From Membranipora membranacea (Eukaryota; Bryozoa; Gymnolaemata; Cheilostomatida; Membraniporidae), in the NCBI GenBank assembly GCA_914767715.1, contig OU612074.1, positions 12,002,062 to 12,066,061 on the forward strand: a stretch of DNA of 64,000 bases, read 5' to 3'. Below the pieces are notes generated by a model. The model searched no databases. It was not told the origin of the DNA and saw nothing but the letters and a program-made list of their open reading frames with translations. Below, piece by piece: positions 26,508-38,800 of this stretch. The translations under genes and the position numbers were made by a program. Numbering within the stretch: position 1 is the stretch's first letter; each line of letters begins with the position of its first letter.

Positions 26508-29500
26508 CTACGAGCTAAAGTGTGACAGCAATGTGTTCTCTGAGCTTTTCACGATTGGATGAATCATACCGAGCCACCTGGAGTTCTCTAAAGCTTGATA
26601 CACTTCACCGCTCATGGCTACAAAGTCTTTATTTATCTGCGCCGGGTCATCTGAGAGCACCGGCTCAACCGGGGCATCCGGGTCATCTACCTCATCAACA
26701 CTACAAACAAACATTTCATAGACTTAATATTAAACCTAGACAGGTCACTATATAAAGGATGAGCATTGAGACACTGAGGCATTTTATTGTCGGTGACAAA
26801 ACAACATTGAAAGAACAATTCAATAGAATAAGTAAATAACATTAGCTTGATAACAAGATGCAGCTGAATCTAAGGTAACAATCAAATGCAAATCTGCAAA
26901 TCAATGATAGCATCATTGCTACATGCTTTTTAAAAGTTTTATTGTTTCACTTATAATGTATTGTCTACCAGTCCTCTATCCTGCCATTTATCAACGAGAT
27001 AAGAAGGACTATTTAAAGATGCTTCCTCGCTAGGATTACAGCTTAATTATGATCTCAACACTCTAGTTAACACTCATTTAAAAATCATGTAATGCAGATA
27101 TTCACTGACTGACGAACACTTTATCCAGAACTACCTCGAACGGTGCCCCTCAGGTCGGCTTAGACACTCTAAATACCGCACTGCCTGGGGCAAAGACTGC
27201 TTTTTAAGACACGTGTGCATTTATATTAATAACACTTTTAATACTTTTTAATAATACTATTTTTGCATGCAAGGCAACTTCACTATCTTTTAGCAGAGTA
27301 CGTGTACCAGCAAACTTTTTCTCGCAACTCTTACAGTTAGTGATAGAATACAAATCAATCAATCAAACCAATGACGTAACCCACAAATAACCGTCTCGCT
27401 TTAGCTGTATTTATGGTTTCCTGTCTAGGTTTATTATTTAGTAAGTCTATATTGAAGACTTTACATTTTTATGAAGGAGCAAATAACAACAGTTGAATGT
27501 TTTGGCTCTGATTTGCCTTCAGGAGTTTACAAACAAATCTGATGACTCCATGTATACCCTCGGGTAATGAAGCTATTTGCAGGAGAAAATTTTGGCCATT
27601 TCACACAGCTTTGGAATGGCGATATTTAGGGCTAGCTAAGATTGACTTTATGTACCCGGTGTTAAATAATGTCAGCTAAAAATAACATAAAGTTGCCCGC
27701 AAACTAGGTAATGTAAACTCTAGGTAAATTTTACTCCTCCAATGTGAGTTAGGTTCTCATGAGTAGAGAAAGCTATCTGTTTAATTAATTTCTCTCACCA
27801 GAATGTTTACAGATCACTTGGATGTGGCAAACAGTGATGATAATAACATAGACTTAATAATAAACCTAGACAGGACACGATATACACACAGAGTAAGGAT
27901 AAGCAGAGGGGACACTTCAATGATCGTTATAGTGCCTGCGGTTTTTATCCACTGGGGGAAATTCATCAATCTGGCCACCTGCCAATTTCAGAATATATAA
28001 GTTACAGTGGAGTTTTGTCATGCAGACATAGCCACCTTTGATAGGTCATAATTCATTCTGTATTTATCCTAAAGACTGATTTCTAACTTTTCTGAAATGT
28101 CCAATCTTCGAGCTATACACCATATTATTGTCATTTTTTGCTAGGATACATAGGCTATGAGTAATCCAGGTTTTTAAAATGAGTTTTATCATATAGATTT
28201 ACATAGGGCTTAGGTCAATGCACGGACATTTCCTAATTTTGATGACCAGCCGTCTATCAATTGTCACATGTAAATCTATATGACAAAACTCATTTTAAAA
28301 ACCTGGATTACTCTTAGCCTATGAATCCTAGCAAAAAATGACAATAATATGGTGTATAGCTTGAAGCTTGGACATTCCAGCAAAGTTGGAAATCAGTCTT
28401 TAGGATAAATACTGAATGAATTATGGCCCATCAAAGGTAGGGATGTCTGCAAGAAAAATGCCATTATAACATATAGAGATAATAAGTTTTTGGCATCCAG
28501 CTGTGCACAATTTTCCCCCAGTGAATCAAAAACCGCAGGCACTATAACTATCATTGAACTGTCCCCTCTGTATATCCTTACTCTGTGATATACAGCTGAG
28601 TGAAGTGAGGCACTTAATTTTGGGGCGATTTAACGCCATTGGAAGGTGTAGAATTCATTTACTGTCCATAATCCAGGTTTTTTGTTCATAAGCTATTTAT
28701 GCTTTATAATCAGCAGCGTCTTGTTATCAACTTGATGCTATTGCTTCTTCAAAAAAATTGTTTAGCGTTAAATAAGTATCAAACTGTTCGAACTCAAAAT
28801 TCGATCCAAATTGATCGAGTTATCGACAAAAAGCCTGGATTTTGGACAGTAAATCAGTGATAACACCAATGCTATACACCTTCCAATGGTGTTACGTCGC
28901 CCACAATTAAATCCCTCAGTGCCTCAATGCTCATGCTCCATATAGTGTCTTGTCTAGGTTTATTATTAAGTCTATGTATAATCATAAAACAAAAAACAAA
29001 GTATTTTCAACCAAATATACTTTGGATATGAGACTATAGTCTGTCTTTGCTTTACAGGGCAGGATATAAAAGTTGGATGCCGTTGAACTTTTAGGCCTGT
29101 TTATACTGTACTCACAACTGGCTGTTAGCTGTCCGTGGAGTAGCCGAGCCCTCGGAATGTTTATACCAGCTTCCTTGATTTATCTGATTATAGTACATCA
29201 TATCACTGTATTGTTGCTGTGAATAAACAAATAAATACGGCCATCTGATGATTCGAGACCAAATGTAATGTTATAGTGAATGATACTGCATAAATAGGGA
29301 AGCAACTCCAAAATACAGGGTTAGTCTAGGCCAGGGAGTTTGTAGAACAAGTTTGATCCAGTTTGTCTGCATACTAGTTGCTCCCCTTCCACTGGTAACG
29401 TCTCAAGCATGACCAGTGAAGGGGAGCAACTCCAAATTGAGGCAAATGGACCAGACCTGGTACAGGGAGTGCGCGACGCCCTGGTCTGGAGATGCCCGCG

Positions 29501-31876
29501 TTGTAAGAAATCCTACCTTAGTCTCAAGTGCTTCAACACAGGTACTGACAAGATATTAAGAATAACAAATAAAAAAGTGGTAGATAACACAGCCCTAGCT
29601 TACATATACAAGTTTTTTATCTCATGTTACACTGAATTTCGGTCAATGACCCTCCATCTATACTTACCGGAGGCGTCAAAGAACCATATTTGGGTAAAAT
29701 TCAAGAGTTTAAAGTCCAATTTGGAATACTGCTCTATGTTCATAACCAAACTGTGACTCAGGTTCAACTGATTCTCACTTGAAGTTGAAATGAAAAGGTA
29801 CTAAAAAGGTAAATTTTCGCATGATAGCATACAAGGGTAATTAATTATCATCCCATGTACTTACAGGAGGCGTGTTACTTACTTACAGGAGGCGTGCTAC
29901 TTACTTACAGGAGGTGTATTACTTACCTGAGGTGCGTTTTGCCCGTAGGATGATTGTGTATGTGTCTGCTGACGAGCTGCTCTACATATTATTCTCCTCC
30001 CGTTTAAGTCTGTATTATTCTGTTCTATCATACATTTCTGTTGCTCTGTCTCATCAGAGAAATGTACAAAACCAAACTCTGCAATGTGTGCAATGATATT
30101 GGCTGAGATGATTTATAAACAAAAAGGCAGCAGTGTAGTTTACTTATATATATAAATATTCACAACACTTAAATTGTTATCATCAATTCATCAGTTTGTC
30201 AATTTACATAATATACCACCTGAACACTGAAACCAGCAATGATTGTTGGTCTGACCAGCTGAGGCTTCGCTTAGGATAAAAATACACGTGTAGTTTAATT
30301 TGTCCAACTGGCCCATTATTGTCGAATGACCAAGTTCTAATTAACGAAATCATAGTAAATCAAGTTCAAACTTTGAACAGACATGCCTTTCACTGTGTTT
30401 CCATGTTAATCTCGAGGTCGACCTGAGGCTAATTTCGATGGTCTTCGAGCTATGGGAATGGCTCCGAGATCGGCTTGAGCTCCAAGGTTCAGCTCGCACA
30501 TCTCGGCTCATACTACAGCGAGCTGGCTCGTCCACCGGTTAGCATCAAAGACTCTGAAGCGGGAAGCCGGTGTTCAAATCCCGGTGACGGCAGATTTTTT
30601 TGATGTTTTTTTTATCTCAGCTCTATCATGGGAATGGCTGCATATTTCGAGATCAAGCCAAGAGGTGACAACTCAGCTCGATCGAGGCCGATCTCAAAAT
30701 TCACATGGAAACATGGTGTTTGTTGGAGGATAAATTCATCAGATTTGATGAGATGGGCTACAGAAAAATCATGCCCGTACCCAGGATGTTAATATCTTAC
30801 CTTTGGACTCGCCGGTATGTCTGTTTATGATAACGTGAGCTGTAGTTATGGATTTGTAGAACTTAGTGAAATGTTCACGTAACATCTCACTGGTCACTGA
30901 AGGGTCAAGGTCGCCGACCCACACATTGAACTCGGTAGGTTTACCTCCAACAGTAGACAGACGGAACCTGAAATAAAACCACACCAATAAGGCCTACATG
31001 TTTAATTAATCAGTTTGACAATTTTATAATCGATCGCTAAATAGATATTTATAGAGAAAGGTATTGCTGTATGTATGAAGACGGTAAGGGAAATTAAGTA
31101 TTTCAGGTGTTAGATCTAACCATTGCTATGTGAGAATTATCAACCTATCATCCAAACCTTCTGGGAACTCAGGGGAGACAAGTATTGCACTGTTGTTCTG
31201 GTGCCTAGATGATTTTTAATAAGTGATTACCAGACAGGCTATGAGTAAGATTCAACCAACCTCATAGCTGGTTCAGATTTGGGGATATGTTTCCCACTAA
31301 GCCTGTGTAGTACCTTGTGGGCTATACTCGCATCCAGGAATTCTATGAAGGCGTAGCCAAGTGGCATACCTACAAAAGTCAGAAACACACGTACAGACAT
31401 AATCACATGGTTATGTCATGGTGTCACGTGTACATTTAACTGATTGTTGTTGTAAAGATAAGAAATCATTTGGGGCCATCTAAATTTATATAAGACAAAT
31501 ATATAAGACATAACATGTATTACACTATTTCAAATATATAAATTATCTGTTAATGTAACAAAATAATCTTTATATGTATTGCCGCATCTTCTGAAACAAT
31601 TTAGTTACCTTGCGCTGTAGACAATGATCAAGTGCATATAATTGCTTTAGAGTTTTATTGAATTGAGGGCGATTCTCAAAGGTAGCTGAAACATACATCT
31701 CTGAATAATCTCCATAACGAACCTGTAACTTTATTGGCTGGAAATCGAATTTCTCTCACAATATTGTCAGATCGCTCCATCCCCTCAGTGAAAGCTGCCG
31801 AGAGAAAGGCATCATCCATGTATGGCTCTACCTGTCCCATCCATAGTGTGGCTGCTTTTTTATTGTCGTAATCCAT
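26508..31876 (-). CDS. TRNAU1AP: SECp43-like tRNA selenocysteine-associated RRM protein (TRNAU1AP)
   Basis: SECp43/TRNAU1AP proteins bind selenocysteine tRNA and support its modification and selenoprotein synthesis. Six exons: 31723-31876, 31261-31369, 30801-30967, 29927-30078, 29116-29216 and 26508-26700. All join in phase with GT-AG sites and give 876 nt, that is 291 residues plus stop, close to the family's usual length of about 290. RRM1 spans exons 1-2 (ATLWMGQVEPYMDDAF, then RNP1 LGYAFIEF); RRM2 spans exons 3-4 (VWVGDLDPSVTSEML, then FGFVHFSDE). Exon 5 is polar (QQYSDMMYYNQ) and exon 6 ends with the family's C-terminal block (INKDFVAMSGEVYQALE). The ATG at 31876 was chosen because the longer frame upstream only offers a TTG. 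The gene is divergent from TARDBP. Intron 5 holds two fold-back elements and intron 3 a MITE. A related RRM gene of the same family cannot be excluded. Confidence 0.95.
26717..27450. mobile_element. TIR element, first copy, in TRNAU1AP intron 5
   Basis: The left end CATAGACTTAATATTAAACC and the right end TATTTAGTAAGTCTAT are inverted, with CCTAGACAGG adjoining on both sides. The left end is followed by GAGCATTGAGACACTGAGG, also found near the right end of the second element. Its left end lies only 16 bp upstream of the 3' splice site of the last TRNAU1AP exon. No ORF: a non-autonomous element. Confidence 0.75.
27845..28977. mobile_element. fold-back element with long inverted arms, second copy
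   Basis: The terminal CATAGACTTAATAATAAACC and TTTATTATTAAGTCTATG are inverted. Inside, about 28008-28205 pairs with about 28268-28460 and the outer 27890-27965 with about 28515-28590, leaving a loop of only about 60 bases. The right arm is interrupted near 28593-28945 by a second, nested hairpin whose arms (28612-28685 and 28832-28922) contain GCGATTTAACGCCATTGGAA and its complement. Non-coding. Confidence 0.85.
29348..29460. mobile_element. hairpin MITE family 2, copy f
   Basis: ACAAGTTTGATCCAGTTTGT on the left; AGTTGCTCCCCTTCCACTGG pairs with CCAGTGAAGGGGAGCAACT. It lies in TRNAU1AP intron 4. The ORF that runs out of its right end is not a gene. Confidence 0.8.
30385..30722. mobile_element. 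MITE with internal tRNA-like B box, in TRNAU1AP intron 3
   Basis: The ends are inverted repeats (CACTGTGTTTCCATGT and ACATGGAAACATGGTG), with further inverted internal sequence rich in GAGAT/ATCTC. Near 30575 there is GTGTTCAAATCCCGG, a B-box-like motif followed by a T run at 30596. Flanking duplication is unclear. Confidence 0.65.
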
Positions 31877-32870
31877 AATCACAGCCTGACTCAACGAACG
31901 AACACCAACAAATAAAATACACAGATTGAAACAAACACTCTAGGTCTAGGCCAAATCCTTTGAAAGGGCAAAACAGTACTACGTCTACTACCTCGAGGAA
32001 ACATTTCACTGTAAACATGAGTTAGGTAGGGGCTGTATGAGATCTTAATTATCCCTGCGAATGAACTTGATGGTCAGATAGGGTTGGGGGTGTCACCTAG
32101 AGCCAATTCTAAGTAATAGTGTCATTGTTGTTGATTGTTGTGACAGTCACATTCATGTATACTTTGCCAATGTCCATGATTGGGGGAGGGGGGTGGGTTG
32201 ATCATGGACATTGGAAAATTAAACATTGCTGTAACTCCAGATGCCTAAGTAAGTAAGTAATGTAAATGTAGTGGTGTTGTTTATGAATAAATATAAGATA
32301 TATATAGATATATATATATATATAATAATTTGATTGAAATTGACAACACAACAACAGCAGCTGTTGGTTGGTATTTTGTATTGGTGATTTTGGGGAGAGT
32401 TCTTTCTCATTTGAGAATATCTTTACAATCCATGTCCTACTTGGTACTATCTAACAAAGAAACACCATCAGAGAAGTATATTGAGGATGATTCTTTGCCC
32501 AGTGCCAGTGCACACAGCGCACACAGGACAGGGAGAATTCAGAACATAATTTAAATCCACATGAACATAGCTTGTGACTTTTGATACATTGGACTACCTC
32601 ACTAGGCACCCTCAAGAATAGAGATATACGGAATATGGTTCTCATTCTTAAAAACATAAAATTTAAATTGACTCACTGATACAATGAGGTGTTTGCTTTT
32701 TGAAGATGATATTTCCAATAAAATTGCCTGCGATATCATTACTTCCATTCAGCCATTTTTTTTATAAAGCTGCATAGAAAATTGAGGACAAAACAGAATC
32801 AGAACATACAAACAAAGCCACCTACACACCCTTAGCAACAAGATATACACAAATACATTATTTCACAGAT
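31877..32870. promoter_or_regulatory. divergent intergenic region between TRNAU1AP-like and TARDBP
   Basis: The start codons of the two RNA-binding protein genes are 994 bp apart and point away from each other, so this region must hold both 5' UTRs and probably a shared promoter. It contains an inverted CCAAT palindrome around a G-rich core (32167-32214) and an AT microsatellite (about 32297-32325). No convincing ORF is present. Confidence 0.55.
32167..32214. promoter_or_regulatory. inverted CCAAT palindrome with G-rich loop
   Basis: The 14-base arms CCAATGTCCATGAT and ATCATGGACATTGG are perfect reverse complements. The 20-base loop holds runs of five, six and three G (32181-32200). Each arm ends in an outward CCAAT motif, a known NF-Y-type promoter element, and the site lies between two divergent start codons. 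A short inverted-repeat transposon remnant is the alternative. Confidence 0.5.
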
Positions 32871-32888
32871 ATGGAGCAATATATTCAA
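32871..32888 (+). CDS. TARDBP: TARDBP first coding exon, 18 nt
   Basis: The only coding bases are ATG GAG CAA TAT ATT CAA (MEQYIQ), followed by a GTGAGT donor. TDP-43 proteins begin with a short M-x-x-Y-I-x block before an acidic stretch, and the next exon at 33328 starts in phase 0 with [15 protein letters not shown], so the join reproduces the expected N-terminus. TTTCACAG just upstream could be the acceptor of a 5' UTR intron. The exon is too short to score in ORF-based annotation. Confidence 0.85.
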
Positions 32889-35800
32889 GTGAGTATATAT
32901 ACCCTTATAATTGATAATGAACTCATTTAAATAATTCCTAACTAACTCAAACTGAATTTTAGTCTTACTTACAATTACATCATAATAATAATGATTATTA
33001 TTTATTACTATTACTATTAGGATACAACTCTTACTACTATTTAGATAGTCAGTGAGTAAACACTGACTCATGCTGCTGTGGTGAGATACTGAAGCTGCTG
33101 TTAGTGAAGTGTTAATCAGAAACAACAAAATCTTGCACAGCCACTAACTGAATATCAGATAGTTGCTGTGCGCTCTGTGCGGTGTGGGTCAGTTCCTCGA
33201 GGCAAATTTAAGAAATAAATCGTAGATAGAATAATGAATTTGATTTTTCTTGCTTGAAAGCTTTGACCTAGCTAGGCAGTTGAGTTACTACATACGTTAA
33301 CTTTCCATTTTTATCAATCTCAAACAGGTCGTCGAGGAAGAGTTTGACGAAGCGGTAGAATTACCAATAGAAGCAGACAGCACACTGCTATTATCCACAC
33401 TATCAGCCCAATATCCCGGTGCTACTGGTCTCAAATACAGGTAAAGTATGGTGTGGGCTAATGAGTAGATCAAGGCACACAGTATTTTAACAGCATCCAC
33501 CAATTTTATGGTTTTATATATCATTGGGAAACACTCGACACCAACAGCTTTCAGTGTACAAAATGAGCCTCAGTTAAGTGATGTTTGCAATTTTCTTTCC
33601 TCAATCTTTTTGATGAACAGCTTTCAAATGAATGTGAATATTGTAGGAATGAGTCAACAGGTAACTGGAGAGGAGTAAGAGTATCAGAAGGTAAACTACA
33701 GCCACCTGATGGAGCCTGGTCAGAGTCAACTGTGTACAATGTTGTCTATCCTAAAGGTCACTCACAAGGTAAGTACCATACCCAACTTATAGTCAGATCT
33801 TTTTGTCATCTCTTTCCGGCAATATCGATATCAAAACTTGGCTGCAAGTTCATTTTCGTAAATATCTGACATAACATGCATGCGATAGGGGATTGTAATT
33901 CCAATTGGTTCCTCTACTTCTTCTACTGCGTGGGCATTTGTCCTTATTAAAACCTGACATCTTGATTTATCCGCACTTCTCTAGGTTGGACTATCATATT
34001 GAAATATGGAACTTATGCTCATAAATGCTACAGCGTATCAGTATTATATCTAATATGTTAATACACATTTAGAAAATAAACGTAAGGGAGAACAGTTTGA
34101 CTCTGCTGGCACTACAGCTAAGCAGAAGCGGCCAGCCTCCGAGCAGAACATCTCAGATTTACAGAAGACAAGCGATCTGGTCATACTTGGACTCGCCTAC
34201 ACAGCTTCGGAGGGAGATCTTAAGGATTACTTTGACAGCTTTGGCACTGTTCTTATGACGCAGGTAGGTTCTTAGTAAGTTTAGATCATTCTGCTAAGCA
34301 TGTTATTGTGGTTGCTACCTATTTACCACAAACTTCCCATGTAACCAACTATTCGGCAGGCCAGAATCTCCACAATCAAATCTACTCGAGCCTCCAATTT
34401 TTTTTTGTTCAAGCCAACTAGGTTGATATGACTGGCGTATCTTGGACTGTTCAGATTGATGATTTCTTTTTTTTTATTTTTAAGATAATGGTCCTCAGCT
34501 GTTATTCGGTGGTAATCTGTTTTTTTTTTTTCATGCTTCGTTCACATTATCAGCAGAACGGATCATTGATCATTGAGTTGCTTATCTGAAAGAATTTAGT
34601 GGTTGAGATAAGCGTATTCACCTTGCTTCGAGATATAGCACTACCTCTTGTTAAGATTTTGCGATTACTGATACAAACACTTAGTGATAAAACCAAAAAC
34701 ATTTTAGCATATGAATCACTCTCTCTACATGTATGCAACTATTTGCAGCTCTCTTAGTTTTCAATATTTTGTCTCTAGTCATCTGGTTACTTCCGCGTTT
34801 TCCTGGCGGTACTATCAATGAGGCCTCTCTCATTCAAATCTCCTCATGTAACTGGAACCCCTATCAGCCATAGTGACATCCTCTTTTTCTATATGGACTG
34901 TAAAGCCACGTTTCACAACTAGGCCCCTGTCTGTTGCTCAACCGCCCTACAGCTTAGATAGGAAGCAGATGCTGCCTTGAGGTCTTATCCCTATCAGGAA
35001 TTTAACTGTGTTGTGATGCTTATAATCGCTCCAAGCGGCTGATTGAAACTGAAGGTCATTCGGCCTTCGAATAAGTATTTCAGCTCCTTTTTTCTATGCT
35101 GGACGTGTTAAATAGAAAGTACCAAGCCAGGAGAGGGCAAAAGTAATTCTGAATTCTGACACGATTATCTGGCAATTGTTACTTTTTGATATCGACCTTG
35201 GCACTGTGCAACAGTAAGCACCGTATTTGAACATTAGGTCTGTTATTTCTCCAGCTGATGTGTACGAAAAAACTTGTTTGTTTGAAGTGATATCCTGTAT
35301 CGCCTTGCTTGCCCATTATTTGTAGGCAGATATTTAAATGCATTCTTTTTATCCACTTCACGTGCTCCTGTAGTGCAGTCGCGAAATCTGGTTTTTCCGC
35401 GTCTTTACTAAGACAAACTCCACCATCCTGAAAACAATCTCAATAACCAGTTGTTAACACAGGTAACCAATGTTTATGCTGAAAAACTATGTTGGTTGTC
35501 ATAATCTGCTTCATTCATCTTGATCATCTTATTGCACCTCCTTCCTCGCCCACTCTCAATCATAACCTTTCGGCATGAAGTTGGTTCATATGTGATTGTT
35601 GACTATGCATTGCTGGTAAGCACATTTTGAGAAACAGACAATGTCTACAATTTGCACTCCAAAAGTGTGGACAGCATCAGCTAGAATGTCCTTGAGTAGG
35701 TCAGATCTGAAGTGATATGTCTTTGGCTCATAAACTGCTTTTAAATGAAAGCTCGTTGAAGTTTTGTCCATACCATTCTTAGCTTAGGTGTTATACCATC

Positions 35801-38800
35801 TTCTTCAGAATATATAGAGTACAAATATTTTTAGTTTATTCATGACCGATCAGATTATGACCCAATAGCCACTCCGATTATTCTCAGATTACCAAATGGA
35901 TAGAAGACATTGAGCACCACCCCCCCTCCCCCGAGATGCTGACTAAATTACAGATTTATGACAAGATAATAAATCATGACAAAAATATAATGGCCAAAAT
36001 AACCAAAAAATTCAATTCATAAGTTTTTTACAGATATATGACAAGACAAAATGACAATAATAAGATAAATTACAAAATAACACAACAATTCAATTCATAG
36101 GTTTTAAAAAAATAAAATCAAAGATTTATGAAAATATAGTAGCCTATATGGCCAACTAAAATAATATAGATTCCAAAATAACACAAAATAAAATACTCTC
36201 TAACACTCTTCCAACAGCCTCACCATCGAGGTTAATCAGTGGCCCAACAGAACTATAAACAGCAAATCCATTTTCTGATAATATGCTCCTCATACACGCC
36301 ATTCCAGAAGTCTCTGTGTGAGACACCTTGTTTATCTCTGTCGGCAGCTACTAGCAGTGTGCGAATGGGACGTATTTTGAAGGGACCCGTGACCTTGTAC
36401 TTGGGTTTTAGATGGGCAGTGTAACCCATAAATGAGGTGGCTGTAAGAGCGATCACATTGGATGGAATGGGGTTTCTCTGTGAGTTTCGGAAAACCTCAA
36501 CCAAGTCGGAGGGTAAATCAACATCTCTCATGCAGTCGACAGCATTCATGTCTCGGTCACACTCCATGTAAGAATGACCATGGATAGGATAGTTGAGTGC
36601 GATCTTGTTGGACCTTTTTACATCAAGAACAAGCCAATGAAAGAAACGAAACAGGGTGTAATTCTTATTTTGGCCGGCGCAGCCGTCACAAAACAGCTCT
36701 AGCTCGATGATGATTGGTGGAATGTTATTAATTATGAAGTGTTGCAGTATTGAGGTCACCTCATCAGATCCATTTGCCCTTACATTTGGTTTCCAAGGCT
36801 TCTTTCTCATCTTTGAAGGACCTCACATGTGGAACACAAACATATTGTCTAAATTGGTATTGAGCAGATTGCAGTAGGTTTCTTAGCCATCTCTAGAATA
36901 TCCCTACCAGCCACAGCCTACAACATAAATAGTATACTATGAACCTCTATGCAGGAGAATAATAATAATGCTGATAATGATTCAATCAACCACGTTCTGT
37001 CATAATTGCATTAAAACAAGATTTTTTGAAAAAATTTTTGATAAGACATTGCATTGTAACTTGTTGACACAAGAATGAGAATTCCCCCAAGTGATTCTTA
37101 CCTACGCCAGTAGTCGTAAGTTGACACTTGACTGGTTCTATTTACTCATTGGTACATTGAGTGAGGTGTATCTCCCTGGCTTTGGTCCTTAGGCTGGGTC
37201 TCGGTTAGGAAATTACCCAGTGCCTGAGCTCCGGGGTCAACAGTACCAGCCTCAAACAAATTATTATGAATTTCCATTCTAAAATGGTGATTGTTAGAGG
37301 GGTCTACACCTCCTTCAATGTGATTGTCTAATAACAACTCTCCTTCTTCAGCTTCTGAAGGGTGTAGATCTCTGTAGTAGTGTCCATGATGTTTTATTTC
37401 TTAGCAGATTAAGTTGATGAAAATTTTTTTTTTCGTTGACTATTAAGTTGTAAACCCAAACCGGAAGTGTCGTTAGTGTACCCTTACCGCTATGCCATTA
37501 TTCACATTTCACTCCTCTATGCACCATTTCTAGTAAATAATTCCCATCTGTCACTTTTGATGAATGACACAAAAACACAATAATAAGCTAAGATAAACAT
37601 ACATGTAATAAATAAAAACATAATGCCTTACAATCACAGAGATGTAACAGTCATCGCATTCGCAAACATGACCATTCCTTCATGTCTGTATTCTCTTTCA
37701 TTAGTGCTCCCAGCTATGATGGTAGATGACGTACCATCGCTAGTCTTCAGTGTGTTCCTGTCAATGTAGACGATGTCTAAAAGATTAACTATTGCAGGAC
37801 ATAATAAAAGTGCTTGCACTGTTTAAAATATGATAATATTAATTTAAAACAAAAAACTCATGTATATTTCACTAACATAGAATGAAAAGAAAGAAAATGT
37901 GTTGTCGATAAACAAGAATTTCACAACTAAATCATGTTCTCAACAAAACCATTATATCTAGACCTACCTTCTACTGTTAAATACACAATACTTTGAAATA
38001 ACAGGGCACTCCCTTAGAGCCATAATCAAAATCAAAGAAACTGATATACTTCCGACATTGAATTCAGAGTTTATGTCATAATTCATCTGATTGGCCATGT
38101 CCTCATCAAAAGACAGATGACCTTGTTCAGAACAACAATATTTGCACTGAGTTGCATCACTGTGCATTTCATGTCCACCATGTATGGTAGATTGAACTTG
38201 AGCATCTCTGTTGTATGTTATCTTATCCAAAAATACGCAACCATCTCTTAACTTCATCATCATTATAAGAGATTACCGGTTCAACTCTGGATATCATAAT
38301 AGCATCAACATTCTCGCACTGATCATTTTCTACTACCACATCAACATTTCTTAGCACACCTCTTGGTGCAGGTATTGGTTTCTGAACAGCATGTTCATAC
38401 ACAACAGTATTAAAACAAACATCAACTCTATCATCATTGACACAAACGATTTCAGACTTCAGTAGTGACATCCTTGGAGCCGGAATTGGCTTACATGATA
38501 TGGTATTGACACTTACATCACTTACCTCTGCTGTAAATAGACTATCATTAGAAATAGCAACAGTACAACATAAAAGGGAAGGATCACAGAATTAGCAGCA
38601 GTGGGCATGTTGTGGTTTGAGTGCACTGGGGCATGTTGCTGAGCATTAGTCGTCTGCTGCTGCTGGGGTTGATAAACCTGCTGTCTTTCAGGACAGTTTC
38701 TAGAAATCTGGTTATATTTTCCGCACGAATAGCATTGGAGGCCTTGATAGTTCCGGTTAGGGTTGGCCCTGTTCCCTACACCGTTGTAATTTCCGCGGTA

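Noticed and set aside
29409-29756. 115-codon ORF (MTSEGEQLQIEANG) with a C-P-R-C motif
   Set aside because: It starts inside hairpin MITE copy f and runs through an intron of the TRNAU1AP-like gene. No homologous feature or splice support.
30540-30600. Possible tRNA gene with GTGTTCAAATCCCGG
   Set aside because: The 5' acceptor strand matching GACGGCAG is absent and the motif lies inside a MITE, so it is a B-box-like relic.
32330-32554. 74-codon ORF between the divergent genes
   Set aside because: It lies in the intergenic promoter region, starts beside an AT microsatellite and shows no motif.
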